Shown: positions 6,961-13,774, counted from the first letter of the stretch. The stretch is 15,889 nt of DNA from CAYMSA01 sp964392965 (GCA_964392965.1 CAYMSA010000038.1:1-15889); one strand, 5' to 3'. Program-made: numbers and translations. Notes: generated from the letters alone by a model not told the origin.

Positions 6961-6989
6961 GCGGGGCCGACCACCATGGTCGGCCCCGC
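6961..6989 (-). promoter_or_regulatory. Very stable 13-bp hairpin between binding-protein and permease genes
   Basis: GCGGGGCCGACCA is followed by a three-base loop and its exact reverse complement TGGTCGGCCCCGC. The transcript of the minus strand would form it about 20 bases before the permease start. There is no U-run after it in the transcript. The position fits an mRNA-stabilising or partly terminating element that raises binding protein above permease and ATPase, as known for other ABC operons. Confidence 0.6.
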
Positions 6990-6995
6990 AGTCTG

Positions 6996-7039
6996 TGGTC
7001 ATCGGTGGACCATCAGCGCACCCGGAACCTGTGAGGTTC
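6996..7039 (-). repeat. Two smaller inverted repeats in the same intergenic region
   Basis: TGGTC/GACCA pair across 6996-7012, and GAACCT/AGGTTC form a perfect 6-bp stem with a GTG loop at 7025-7039. In the minus-strand transcript they precede the large hairpin. Together the three occupy most of the 118 bases between the two genes. Confidence 0.4.
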
Positions 7040-7058
7040 TTATCGGTGGCGGTATGTT

Positions 7059-7853
7059 CTACTCGCCGAGGATGCTCTCGCCGAACCAGCGCTTGCTGAT
7101 CTCCTCGTAGGTGCCGTCGGCGATCATGTCCTCGAGCGCCTGGTTGACGGCCTCGAGCAGCTCGGTGTCACCCTCCTGGACGGCGATACCCATCTCGTCC
7201 ATATACAGGGGTTCGCCGATCATCTTGATCGGGACATCCGACTCCTCACGTGCGTGCAGGCCTACCAGCTTGTCGGTGATGACAGCGTCGAGACGGCTCG
7301 TGCCCAGATCCTGAAGCGCGATGATGTCGCTGTCGTACGTAGTGACCTTGCCGGGGTCGGTCAGGGTGTTGGCGAACTCGAGGTACGTCGAGCCCTTCAC
7401 CACACCGATCGTCTTGCCGTACACGTCGTCGGTGCTAGCGATGTCAGTGTTGTCCTCGGCCACGAACAGGCACGCGCCTGAGCGGTAGTACGGGCGGGTG
7501 AAATCGACCTGTTCCTCACGCTCGGCTGTGATTGCGTGCGATGCGATCAGTGCATCGTACTTGCCGGACTTGAGGCTCTGGATGAGGCTGTCCCACGGCA
7601 CGCGGGACACCATCTCGGGCTCACGGTCGATACGCTTGGCGATCTCGTAGCCGATCTCTACGTCGAAGCCGACGATCTCGCCGTCGTCATCAAAACTGAA
7701 GGGCTTGAACGCGCCCGAGTTAGCGAAGACGAACTTCTCCTTACCCGAGTCACCGTTGTCAGACGATCCGCTGCCCGAGCCACCACAACCGGCTACTCCG
7801 ACAACACCGAACACCAGCGTGAGCGCCAGTGTCACTTTCAAGAACTTGTTCAT
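7059..7853 (-). CDS. Polar amino-acid ABC transporter substrate-binding lipoprotein
   Basis: This 264-residue protein starts at an ATG with GGAGG seven bases upstream. A signal peptide ends in a GVAGC lipobox (Cys23), followed by a Gly/Ser-rich linker. The mature part is a bacterial extracellular solute-binding family 3 domain: GAFKPFSFDDDGEIVGFDVEI (48-68), WDSLIQSLKSGKYDALIA (87-104), ITAEREEQVDFTRPYY (108-123) with Arg112 expected to hold the ligand carboxylate, and LDAVITDKLVG (188-198) with Asp194 expected to hold the alpha-amino group. The ligand is a polar amino acid or a close relative such as cystine, but which one cannot be read. The frame is open upstream to 8078, but that part is non-coding leader. 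This is the first gene of the operon, followed by permease and ATPase. Confidence 0.95.
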   Translation of the reverse strand: MNKFLKVTLALTLVFGVVGVAGCGGSGSGSSDNGDSGKEKFVFANSGAFKPFSFDDDGEIVGFDVEIGYEIAKRIDREPEMVSRVPWDSLIQSLKSGKYDALIASHAITAEREEQVDFTRPYYRSGACLFVAEDNTDIASTDDVYGKTIGVVKGSTYLEFANTLTDPGKVTTYDSDIIALQDLGTSRLDAVITDKLVGLHAREESDVPIKMIGEPLYMDEMGIAVQEGDTELLEAVNQALEDMIADGTYEEISKRWFGESILGE

Positions 7854-7977
7854 TTCCGGGCCTCCATCCCATAGGAAAACAGCCCCCCGATCCGATCCCG
7901 CCGAAGTGCGCGGTACGGCTCGGTAGCGTGCGTCGGCGATCCGTTGCGCACGGTGAAATGAACCAGGGATAGGGAGT

Positions 7978-8006
7978 ACTATACAGGAATGTGTGCATTT
8001 GGGCAA
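7978..8006 (-). promoter_or_regulatory. Sigma70-like promoter of the amino-acid ABC operon
   Basis: On the minus strand, TTGCCC (8001-8006) is separated by 17 bases from TATAGT (7978-7983), which matches five of six -10 consensus bases. Transcription would start near 7971 and give a leader of about 117 bases before the ATG. The area is markedly AT-richer than the surrounding genes. Confidence 0.6.
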
Positions 8007-8021
8007 ATCAAATGGCATTTG
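7997..8021. promoter_or_regulatory. Tandem inverted repeats overlapping the -35 box, candidate operator
   Basis: ATTTG-GG-CAAAT (7997-8008) is directly followed by CAAAT-GGC-ATTTG (8009-8021). Both are perfect 5-bp dyads with opposite half-site order. They cover the -35 hexamer of the ABC operon promoter and lie in the region shared with the divergent aminotransferase gene. This is what a repressor site would look like. The regulator is not in the window. Confidence 0.5.
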
Positions 8022-8048
8022 TATGCTCTCACCTGGTGTTTCTATGCT
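8019..8048 (+). promoter_or_regulatory. Weak candidate promoter for the aminotransferase gene
   Basis: TTGTAT (8019-8024) and TATGCT (8043-8048) are 18 bases apart on the plus strand, about 100 bases before the aminotransferase ATG. Both boxes are poor matches, so this is tentative. Confidence 0.25.
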
Positions 8049-8146
8049 ACTCCAGATGGCGGTCGACAGAGGTGACAACGCACGCGTAGCATGACCTCAG
8101 GAGTGTCGATGGGCGCATATGGCGCGTCAGGCGAAGGGGGCTTGCG

Positions 8147-9298
8147 ATGGGCTGGCAGGAAGAGTGTGCACGACTCCGGTCGCTTTCGGGCGTCAAGTGG
8201 TCATCGCACGCAGCCGACGTCATCCCGGCATGGGTGGCCGATATGGACCTGCCGTCCGCGCCGCCGGTCACCGAAGCCCTCGGTGCTCTCGTGGCGCGCG
8301 GCGACTTCGGCTACAACTTCTGTGCAGCGAAGCAGCTTCCCGGGGTGTTCGCCGAGCGGCAGGAGCGCCGGTACGGCTGGCGGCCCGACGTCGAGCGGAT
8401 ACGCCTCTTCTGCGATGTCTTGCAGGCAATCGACACCGTCCTGTGGCTGCACACGTCGCCCGGGGACGGCGTCGTGCTGCTGACGCCGGTCTACCCGCCC
8501 TTCTACCGCGCAGTCGAGCAGGCGCGGTGTCGTGTTGTGGATGTCCCGCTCGATCGGGCCGGGTGGCGCATCGACGCCGACGCGCTGCGGAGCGCCATCG
8601 ACCCGGGCACGCGGGTGATGCTGCTCTGCAATCCGCATAACCCCACCGGGCGCGCGTTCAGCCGAGAGGAGCTCGGCGTTATCGCCGAGGTCGCCGGGGA
8701 CCACGACCTGCTCGTCATCAGCGACGAGATCTGGGCCGATCTCACGTATCCGCCCGCGCGGCATATTCCGTTCGCTTCACTCTCGGCCGAAACCAGCGCC
8801 CGTACGGTGACGGTCACTGCCGCGAGCAAGGCATTTAGTCTCGCCGGTCTACGGTGTGCGATCGCGCATGTCGGCCACACGCGCACATTCGAGCAGCTAG
8901 GGGCTCTCCCCGGGCACCTGCTGGGTGCTGTGGGCTCCCCCGGCGCCGAGGCGACGCTCGCGGCGTGGACGCAGGGTGACGAGTGGCTTGCGGCGACACT
9001 CGGGCAGCTTGCCCGCAATCGCGATCATCTCGCGGAACGATTGGCGGCCGAGCTTCCTTCGGTGGGCTTCACGCGGCCCGAGGCCACCTACCTCGCGTGG
9101 CTCGACTTCTCGGCGACGGGACTTGGCGAGGACCCGGCAGCAGCCATCCTCGCCGGTGCGAAGGTGGCGCTCTCTTCTGGCGGGGACTTCGGATCGGCGG
9201 GGAGCGGTTGGGCGCGTCTCAACTTCGGCACGACACCCGCGATCCTGGACGAGGCCATTGACCGAATCGCCGTGTTCGTTCGCGAGCGTGTGTGTTAG
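8147..9298 (+). CDS. PatB/MalY-type PLP-dependent aminotransferase / C-S beta-lyase
   Basis: This 383-residue fold-type I PLP enzyme is the full family length. The N-terminus KWSSHAADVIPAWVADMDLP and the following FGYN are the hallmark of the MalY/PatB branch. LTPVYPPFYRAV (112-123), CNPHNPTGR (161-169) with Asn165, SDEIWADL (192-199) with Asp193 against the pyridine nitrogen, and TAASKAFSLAGLRCA (224-238) with Schiff-base Lys228 are all intact. Late in the protein, GWARLNFGTT carries the expected substrate-carboxylate Arg. Relatives cleave cystathionine or cysteine conjugates, or transaminate amino acids. The start has AAGGGGG six bases upstream. It diverges from the amino-acid importer. A cystine or sulfur amino-acid link between the two would fit but is not proven. 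Confidence 0.92.
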   Translation: MGWQEECARLRSLSGVKWSSHAADVIPAWVADMDLPSAPPVTEALGALVARGDFGYNFCAAKQLPGVFAERQERRYGWRPDVERIRLFCDVLQAIDTVLWLHTSPGDGVVLLTPVYPPFYRAVEQARCRVVDVPLDRAGWRIDADALRSAIDPGTRVMLLCNPHNPTGRAFSREELGVIAEVAGDHDLLVISDEIWADLTYPPARHIPFASLSAETSARTVTVTAASKAFSLAGLRCAIAHVGHTRTFEQLGALPGHLLGAVGSPGAEATLAAWTQGDEWLAATLGQLARNRDHLAERLAAELPSVGFTRPEATYLAWLDFSATGLGEDPAAAILAGAKVALSSGGDFGSAGSGWARLNFGTTPAILDEAIDRIAVFVRERVC

Positions 9299-9308
9299 CC
9301 TGACGACA

Positions 9309-9431
9309 GCGCCTCCATGGCGCCTCCGAGCCTGCTTACCTACCGACGGCGCATCGTCCAAGGGAGCCAGGCCAGCCCGAAAGGGCGAAGGCCGGGACGG
9401 AAACATCCCGACCTCCCACTACGGAAAGGAG
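9309..9431 (+). ncRNA. Structured leader RNA upstream of modA, candidate Moco-type riboswitch
   Basis: GGGAG (9362-9366) pairs with CTCCC (9413-9417) and encloses two abutting hairpins. The first is GGCC-A-GCCC, a GAAA tetraloop, then GGGC-GAA-GGCC (9370-9393). The second is GGGA, loop CGGAAACA, TCCC (9394-9409). Upstream are a GACG/CGTC hairpin (9345-9358), a GCGCC/GGCGC hairpin (9309-9323) and a single-stranded TTACCTACC stretch. The same CTCC can instead pair with GGAG (9428-9431), the ribosome binding site of the next ATG, which is the logic of a translational riboswitch. The GNRA loop, the CTCCGAGCC string and the molybdate-binding gene downstream make the molybdenum-cofactor (Moco/Tuco) class the best guess. 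I assign it from memory of the motif, not from a covariance search. Confidence 0.6.
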
Positions 9432-9436
9432 ATCGC

Positions 9437-9496
9437 ATGCGTCAGGTCACGGGCGGATCAACGCCTCCTGCGCGCTCGCACAGCCCGTCCCAGTAG
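9437..9496 (+). CDS. Short reading frame (19 codons) under the leader RNA
   Basis: ATG at 9437 follows AAAGGAG with five bases between, one of the best ribosome binding sites in the window. The frame gives 19 residues (MRQVTGGSTPPARSHSPSQ) and ends at TAG 9494-9496. No membrane segment, run of one amino acid or known leader-peptide pattern is visible. It may be a leader peptide, a small protein, or the stump of a gene once controlled by the upstream RNA. It lies 181 bases before modA. Confidence 0.35.
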   Translation: MRQVTGGSTPPARSHSPSQ

Positions 9497-9677
9497 ACGA
9501 CTGTCGAGCGCACTCACTCCCGGACATCCGGTCGGACCTGCGGCGGCGTGCTCGTATCGCTGCGCGGGAATCTGATTAGTTCGCGCCGTGCTTCGTCGTG
9601 TCTGACGAGGTCGTGTGCGGTCGGCTACACCGGGTCACGGGAGATCCAACCAACAGGAGACGACCGGAGGAATCCGC
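9497..9677 (+). other. Non-coding stretch before modA
   Basis: This is the last part of the 379-base interval between the aminotransferase stop and modA. It has no convincing reading frame. It holds a short dyad CCGGA-CA-TCCGG (9520-9531) and, at its end, the modA ribosome binding site GGAGG seven bases before the ATG. No clear promoter was found. Confidence 0.5.
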
Positions 9678-10538
9678 ATGATCACAGGCAGGACATCGTC
9701 AGAAACACGTTCGAAGGCCTCCACGTACGGCGCTCTTCTCGTGTGCGCCGTGCTTCTCGGAACACTGCTCACTGGCTGCGCAGGCACGTCCGCGGCCCAG
9801 AGCGGAGGGGCTCCAGCAGGAAATGACTCCCAGGCTCCCTCAGCTGAGCCCGTCAAGCTGCAGGTGGGCGCGGCGGCTGCGGTGAAAGACCTCCTCGAGG
9901 AGACCGCTGCTGCATTCGAGGCGGAGAACGGATGCGAGATCGTATTCAACTTCTCGAACATGGGCGTGCTGCAGGCGCAGGTGGAGAACGGCTCGGAGAC
10001 CGACGTCTTCGTCTCCACGAGCCTCAAGAACATGAACGCACTCATCGACGGAGGGTATATCTCGGCCGAGACGACGGCGACCTTCGCGGGAGATGAGCTG
10101 GCCATTCTCGTGGCCAAGGGGAACGCCGTGGGTATCACTGGCCCCGAAGACCTCGACAAGATCGACATCATCACCACCGGTGACCCGGCGAGTACCGCCC
10201 AGGGCGCCAAGACCCAGGAGTGGCTGACGAACCTCGGCATGTGGGACGCGCTGCAGCCGAAGTTCATGTTCGCCCGGGACGCGCTGCAGATCTGTTCGTA
10301 CGTCTCGGCGGGTGACGTCGAGGCAGGCGTCGGCTTCGCGAGCATGGTCGTCGTCGACCCCTCACTGGAGGTCGCCTACAAGGTGCCGTCGGGCGAGATC
10401 AAGCCGATCAGGTACGTGGCGGCTCCCATTCTCGATTGCGCACAGCCCGAGCTGGCGGCAGCATACGTCGAGTACCTGCAGTCGGAGTCGTTCAGAGAGG
10501 CGGTTACGGCCCAGGGGCTGACCGTTCCCAGCAAGTAG
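9678..10538 (+). CDS. modA: Molybdate (or tungstate) ABC transporter substrate-binding lipoprotein ModA
   Basis: This 286-residue protein has a signal peptide ending in the LLTGC lipobox (Cys34) and an Ala/Gly/Ser-rich linker. The mature part follows the ModA pattern: VGAAAAVKDLLEETAAAFE (63-81), IVFNFSNMGVLQAQVENG, TDVFVSTSLKNMNALIDGGYI, FAGDELAILVAKGN, ITTGDPASTAQG, YVSAGDVEAGVGFASM and KPIRYVAAPILDC. The Ser/Ala segments near the N-terminus and in GDPAS form the oxyanion site in known ModA structures. It would capture molybdate or tungstate at the outer membrane face and pass it to a ModB/ModC importer. No modB or modC follows, so the importer must be encoded elsewhere or this one acts in trans. 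The start has GGAGG seven bases upstream. The long structured leader suggests cofactor-dependent control. Confidence 0.9.
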   Translation: MITGRTSSETRSKASTYGALLVCAVLLGTLLTGCAGTSAAQSGGAPAGNDSQAPSAEPVKLQVGAAAAVKDLLEETAAAFEAENGCEIVFNFSNMGVLQAQVENGSETDVFVSTSLKNMNALIDGGYISAETTATFAGDELAILVAKGNAVGITGPEDLDKIDIITTGDPASTAQGAKTQEWLTNLGMWDALQPKFMFARDALQICSYVSAGDVEAGVGFASMVVVDPSLEVAYKVPSGEIKPIRYVAAPILDCAQPELAAAYVEYLQSESFREAVTAQGLTVPSK

Positions 10539-10548
10539 TCGCTTTCTG

Positions 10549-10584
10549 GCGGGCGACACGCCGATGCGCCGGCACGTCGCCCGC
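10549..10584 (+). terminator. Strong hairpin just after modA
   Basis: GCGGGCGAC (10549-10557) and GTCGCCCGC (10576-10584) are exact complements, with an inner GCCG/CGGC stem (10560-10573). It begins 10 bases after the modA stop. No T-run follows. It could terminate the transcript or protect the modA end from decay, separating modA from the next two genes. Confidence 0.5.
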
Positions 10585-10632
10585 GGGAGAGCGGTGGGGT
10601 CGAGGTCCCATGGTGACGTGCTTCTGCGGACT

Positions 10633-10650
10633 GCGTATGCTTCGATACGC
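10633..10650 (+). repeat. 6-bp hairpin next to an AT-rich patch
   Basis: GCGTAT, loop GCTTCG, ATACGC. It is followed by an AT-rich CATAGTATATG patch that stands out locally and may hold a weak -10 box for the DUF364-FmdE pair. No good -35 box was found. Confidence 0.3.
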
Positions 10651-10747
10651 GGCTCGAATCGCATAGTATATGTGAGAGCATTAGCCGAGGCGAAGAAGCG
10701 CGCTACCGGCGAGCACGTCGCCGGACAGGCGCGAAGGAGAAGAAGGG

Positions 10748-11491
10748 ATGCGCATGACATCGGATGAGTTGTTCGAGCGGCTGAAGGAAGGTGTCAGGGA
10801 GGTCGCACGTGAGCACGACCTGCTCGACGAGACGGTGGACGTCACCGGTAAGACGCTCACGGTCAAGGAAGCCATCGGATCTCCCCACCGGCAGGACTTC
10901 CCGCTCATCAAGGGCAAGGAGAAGCTCATGCAGGCGGTCGTGCGGGGCGCCAAGGGTCAGGCGTTCACCGACATGCCGGGTTCCTTCTCGGGCACGCTCT
11001 CCGAGATCATCGAGCGACCGCTTGAGACGCACTTCGACATCGCCGTCTTCATCGCCACGCTGAACGCCGTCATGCGCTATGTCGGTTGCGCGGATAAGAC
11101 GATCCACTGCCATGACGAGGATCCCGAGGAATGTGCGCAGCGGCTCATCGGTCGCCTCCGCGAGGAGTACGGCGACCCCAAGATCGCGCTCGTCGGTTTC
11201 CAGCCGTCATTCCTCGAGGCGCTGTCGCCGCACTTCACGGTGCGGGTGCTCGACCTCGATGATGACCGCATCGGCACCGAACAGTTCGGTGTCGTGGTGG
11301 AAGACGGGGAGAAGGACGCTGACGAGGTCCTCGACTGGTGCGACCTCATCTTCGCCACGGGTAGCACGATCGCGAACGGCACCATCGTGGACTTCATCGA
11401 TCGCGGCAAGCCGGCCGTCTTCTACGGAACCACTGTAGCCGGTGCGGCGTGCCTGTTGGACCTCGACCGCTACTGCGAGTGCGCCCAGTAA
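10748..11491 (+). CDS. DUF364-type putative heavy-metal chelation protein (DUF4213 N-terminal domain)
   Basis: This 247-residue cytoplasmic protein starts at an ATG with AAGGAG eight bases upstream; a second ATG two codons on is also possible. The N-terminal half (to about residue 135) resembles DUF4213, with GSPHRQDFPLIKGKEKLMQA and the ATLNAVMRYVG helix. The C-terminal half is Rossmann-like: KIALVGFQPSFLEALSPHFTVRVLDLD (145-171), then CDLIFATGSTIANGTIVDFID (198-218), where family members have TGST-NGT, and a closing GTTVAGAACLL (227-237). Relatives are annotated as putative heavy-metal chelation proteins and occur in anaerobes near molybdate transport and molybdoenzyme genes. The exact reaction is unknown. 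It is followed 15 bases later by the FmdE-type gene, so the two form an operon. Several Cys are present (114, 121, 129, 198, 235, 243, 245). Confidence 0.82.
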   Translation: MRMTSDELFERLKEGVREVAREHDLLDETVDVTGKTLTVKEAIGSPHRQDFPLIKGKEKLMQAVVRGAKGQAFTDMPGSFSGTLSEIIERPLETHFDIAVFIATLNAVMRYVGCADKTIHCHDEDPEECAQRLIGRLREEYGDPKIALVGFQPSFLEALSPHFTVRVLDLDDDRIGTEQFGVVVEDGEKDADEVLDWCDLIFATGSTIANGTIVDFIDRGKPAVFYGTTVAGAACLLDLDRYCECAQ

Positions 11492-11506
11492 GTGAGGTGA
11501 TGACCG

Positions 11507-12061
11507 ATGCGGTCTCTTGATGAGGATATCGCCGCAGCTCACGCGTATCATCGGCATCTGTGCGCCGGGATGGTCCTCGGTGTGCGGATGGCGCGGTGCG
11601 GAGTGAGGCTGCTCGGCATCGAGGATCCGCACACGTACCGGGATCTCGTCGTCTTCGTGGAGGCCAACCGCTGCGCAGCCGACGCCGTCTACGCGGTGAC
11701 CGGCATCACGCTCGGAAGGCGTCGGCTGAAGCCCGTCGATTACGGCAGAATGGCGATGACGTTCGTCGACCTCGCCACCGGGAAGGCAGTGCGGGTGGCC
11801 GCCCGGGATGATGTTCCGCGGGTGACGCACGGCATGGACCCGATCGCGTTCTTCGCGGGTTATGAGGACGAGAGAATCCTCACGGTCCAGAACGTGCGAG
11901 TGGATATCCCGCCAGACGACCTCCCCGGCGCCCCTTCCAACAGCGCGGTCTGCGAGTGTTGTGGCGAGCGGGTCGTGAACGGCCGCGCGGTGGTCTCCGA
12001 GGGACGCACGCTCTGCCGGCCCTGCGCCGAGGGGAATGCGTACTACACGGTGATCGACTGA
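11507..12061 (+). CDS. FmdE family protein (formylmethanofuran dehydrogenase subunit E-like)
   Basis: This 184-residue protein starts at an ATG preceded by GAGGTGA. The FmdE domain is clear: HRHLCAGMVLGVRMA (15-29), EANRCAADAVYAVTGITLG (52-70) with Cys19 and Cys56, and DYGRMAMTF (78-86). The C-terminus carries a zinc-ribbon-like knuckle with Cys149-x-x-Cys152 and Cys170-x-x-Cys173. In methanogens the protein copurifies with the molybdenum/tungsten formylmethanofuran dehydrogenase. Bacterial members stand alone and are often near molybdate or molybdopterin genes. Here it follows a DUF364-type gene and modA, which supports a role in Mo/W cofactor handling. No formylmethanofuran dehydrogenase catalytic subunit is present. 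Confidence 0.88.
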   Translation: MRSLDEDIAAAHAYHRHLCAGMVLGVRMARCGVRLLGIEDPHTYRDLVVFVEANRCAADAVYAVTGITLGRRRLKPVDYGRMAMTFVDLATGKAVRVAARDDVPRVTHGMDPIAFFAGYEDERILTVQNVRVDIPPDDLPGAPSNSAVCECCGERVVNGRAVVSEGRTLCRPCAEGNAYYTVID

Positions 12062-12194
12062 GGGCGCGGGGGCGAGGCACCGGCGGCTCCAGTCAGTCTC
12101 GAAGCACTCCCGGTGACCCCCTCCGTGGTTCTGGTGCAGTCACAATCCTCGGCTGCACCGTGATTGTCATCCCTGTCATGCCCGCCGATGGCGC

Positions 12195-12260
12195 GGCTGC
12201 GCCTGGGTATGCACTTACCGCAGCCTCCTCTCAGGCGAGATACCCCGGCGAAGCGAGGGG
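12195..12260 (+). promoter_or_regulatory. Possible structured leader before the PEP-synthase-like gene
   Basis: GGCTGC (12195-12200) pairs with GCAGCC (12220-12225), with GGTA/TACC (12206-12209 and 12216-12219) inside. The bulged GCCTG (12201-12205) can pair with CAGGC (12232-12236) to form a pseudoknot. CCCC (12243-12246) can pair with GGGG (12257-12260), the ribosome binding site. In GC-rich DNA such pairings can arise by chance. Confidence 0.3.
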
Positions 12261-12262
12261 CG

Positions 12263-13674
12263 ATGACGACGCCACGAGACACGCAGGTCATCGATCTCGG
12301 CCTCACGACAGATGTTCGTCGTGAAGCCATCGGGGGAAAGGCGCGTCACCTCGCGCAGATGATGGCCGCGGGGTTTCCGGTTCCCCCGGCCTCGGTGGTG
12401 CTCGCCGACGCGTACCGCGAGTTCATGGAGCACCCGACCGTCCGGCCGTGGACCGGCGCGCTCCGCGATCTCGCCGAGCGCGGGGCCTCAGGCGATGAGC
12501 TCGAGGCGGCTTTCGGCATGCTCCTCGAAGCTGCGATCGACGTGCCACTTCCCGTTCCGCTTCGCGAGGATCTTGAGCGCGTCGGGCAGCTCCTCGGCTC
12601 CGGGGGGCACCTGTTGGCGGTCCGCAGTAGCGGCACGCTCGAGGATGCGGCGCAGGCGACTTTCTCAGGAGTGCTCGCCTCGTTCATCGGTGTGGAGGGG
12701 TCCGAAGGTGTGATGGCCGCCGTGAGGGAGTGTTGGCTCTCAGCGTGGAGGCCCCGACTTCTGCGCTACCTGCGTACGCACGGCCTGCGGACCGACGACC
12801 TGGCCGTGGCGGTGATCATCCAGCGCATGATCCCAGCCGACCGCGCGGGGCTCGTCTTCACGTGCGATCCGGTCAACCCGTACGTGCCGGGCGTGGTCGT
12901 GGAGTCCACGTGCGGTCCCGGTGAGGACGTCGTCTCCGGCGAGGTCACGCCCCAGCGGTACGTCTACTATCCGGCCGACGAGACCGTGGCTTTCGTCGGC
13001 GAGGCGCGTGGCGTCGACGCGGGGGCCGGGCGGGGTCCGGCAAAAGAGGCGCCCGCCGGGCCATCGCCGGGCGTGACCGAGCGCCACCTGAGTGACCGGG
13101 ACGTGGCCGAGCTGGCGCGCTGGGGGCTGCGTGCGGCGGAGTTGTTCGAAGCGCCGCAGGACGTGGAGTGGGTGCACGGCAACGGGCGCTTCTGGGTTCT
13201 CCAGTCGCGACCGCTCGTGCTCACGGCGCGCGACGAAGAGGAGTTCTTCCCGCAGATCGCCGAGCAGACGGTGCTCGTGCACGGCATCGGCGCGAGCCCG
13301 CAGGTCGGTGCGGGGTGTGTCTTCCTCGCTGATGCGGACGCCTCGCTCATACCCGTCGGTGCCGTGATAGTGGTGCGTCGACTCACGAACGATCTCGCCG
13401 TGCGCCTGCGTGATGCCGTCGCGGTCATCGCCGAGGAGGGTGGCGCCACGAGTCACGGGGCCAATCTGCTGCGGGAGTTCGGCGTGCCGGCCGTGATCTC
13501 CACAGGCGATGTGGGCTCCCGGCTCCGGGATGGCATGATCGTGACGGTGGACGGCTTCCGGGGCCACGTCTATGAAGGCGACTTGTCCGTGCGGGCCCGC
13601 CCCGTGGGCGAGCTGCCTGTCACGCGCACGAAGGTCTTCGTCTCGGTACTCGTGCCCGAGCGGTCGACGTTCGT
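12263..13674 (+). CDS. PEP synthase-like protein, N-terminal part (interrupted by gap)
   Basis: From the ATG at 12263 (GAGG four bases upstream), 470 residues run to the gap. The ATP-grasp-like pyruvate/phosphate dikinase N-terminal domain is visible as GGKARHLAQMMAAGFPVPPA (24-43), AVRSSGTLEDAAQATFSGV (119-137), IIQRMIPADRAGLVFTCDP (185-203), ESTCGPGEDVVSGEVTP (214-230) and VEWVHGNGRFWVLQSRP (301-317). The swivelling phosphohistidine domain follows, with EEGGATSHGANLLREFGVPAV (391-411) and catalytic His398. The PEP/pyruvate-binding barrel begins at about residue 456 (TKVFVSV). Family members convert pyruvate and ATP to PEP, AMP and phosphate; related proteins phosphorylate other substrates. 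The in-frame ATGs further upstream lack a ribosome binding site and family similarity. The frame through the N run is coincidental. Confidence 0.85.
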
Positions 13675-13774
13675 NNNNNNNNNNNNNNNNNNNNNNNNNN
13701 NNNNNNNNNNNNNNNNNNNNNNNNNNNNNNNNNNNNNNNNNNNNNNNNNNNNNNNNNNNNNNNNNNNNNNNNNN
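13675..13774. other. Assembly gap 3 (100 N)
   Basis: Exactly 100 N inside the PEP-synthase-like gene, within the barrel domain. The two flanks are consecutive parts of one family. Relatives of usual length (about 800 residues) would need roughly 200 more residues than the flanks supply, so the true gap is probably some 500-600 bases. Confidence 0.9.

Noticed and set aside
7854..8078. N-terminal extension of the substrate-binding protein
   Set aside because: The extension precedes a complete lipoprotein signal peptide with its own ribosome binding site, and it overlaps the promoter.
9258..9286. TTGACC as a -35 box for a promoter of the modA leader
   Set aside because: No acceptable -10 box lies 16-19 bases downstream, and the site is inside the end of the aminotransferase coding region.
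9299..9677. Tail of a frame or tRNA in the spacer before modA
   Set aside because: No cloverleaf with a T-loop (GGTTCGAATCC-like) was found. Longer frames through here are shadows overlapping the leader RNA.
2265..13774. The three N blocks as repeats or masked mobile elements
   Set aside because: Each is exactly 100 N, which is the placeholder convention for scaffold gaps. The flanks show no terminal inverted repeats or transposase fragments.
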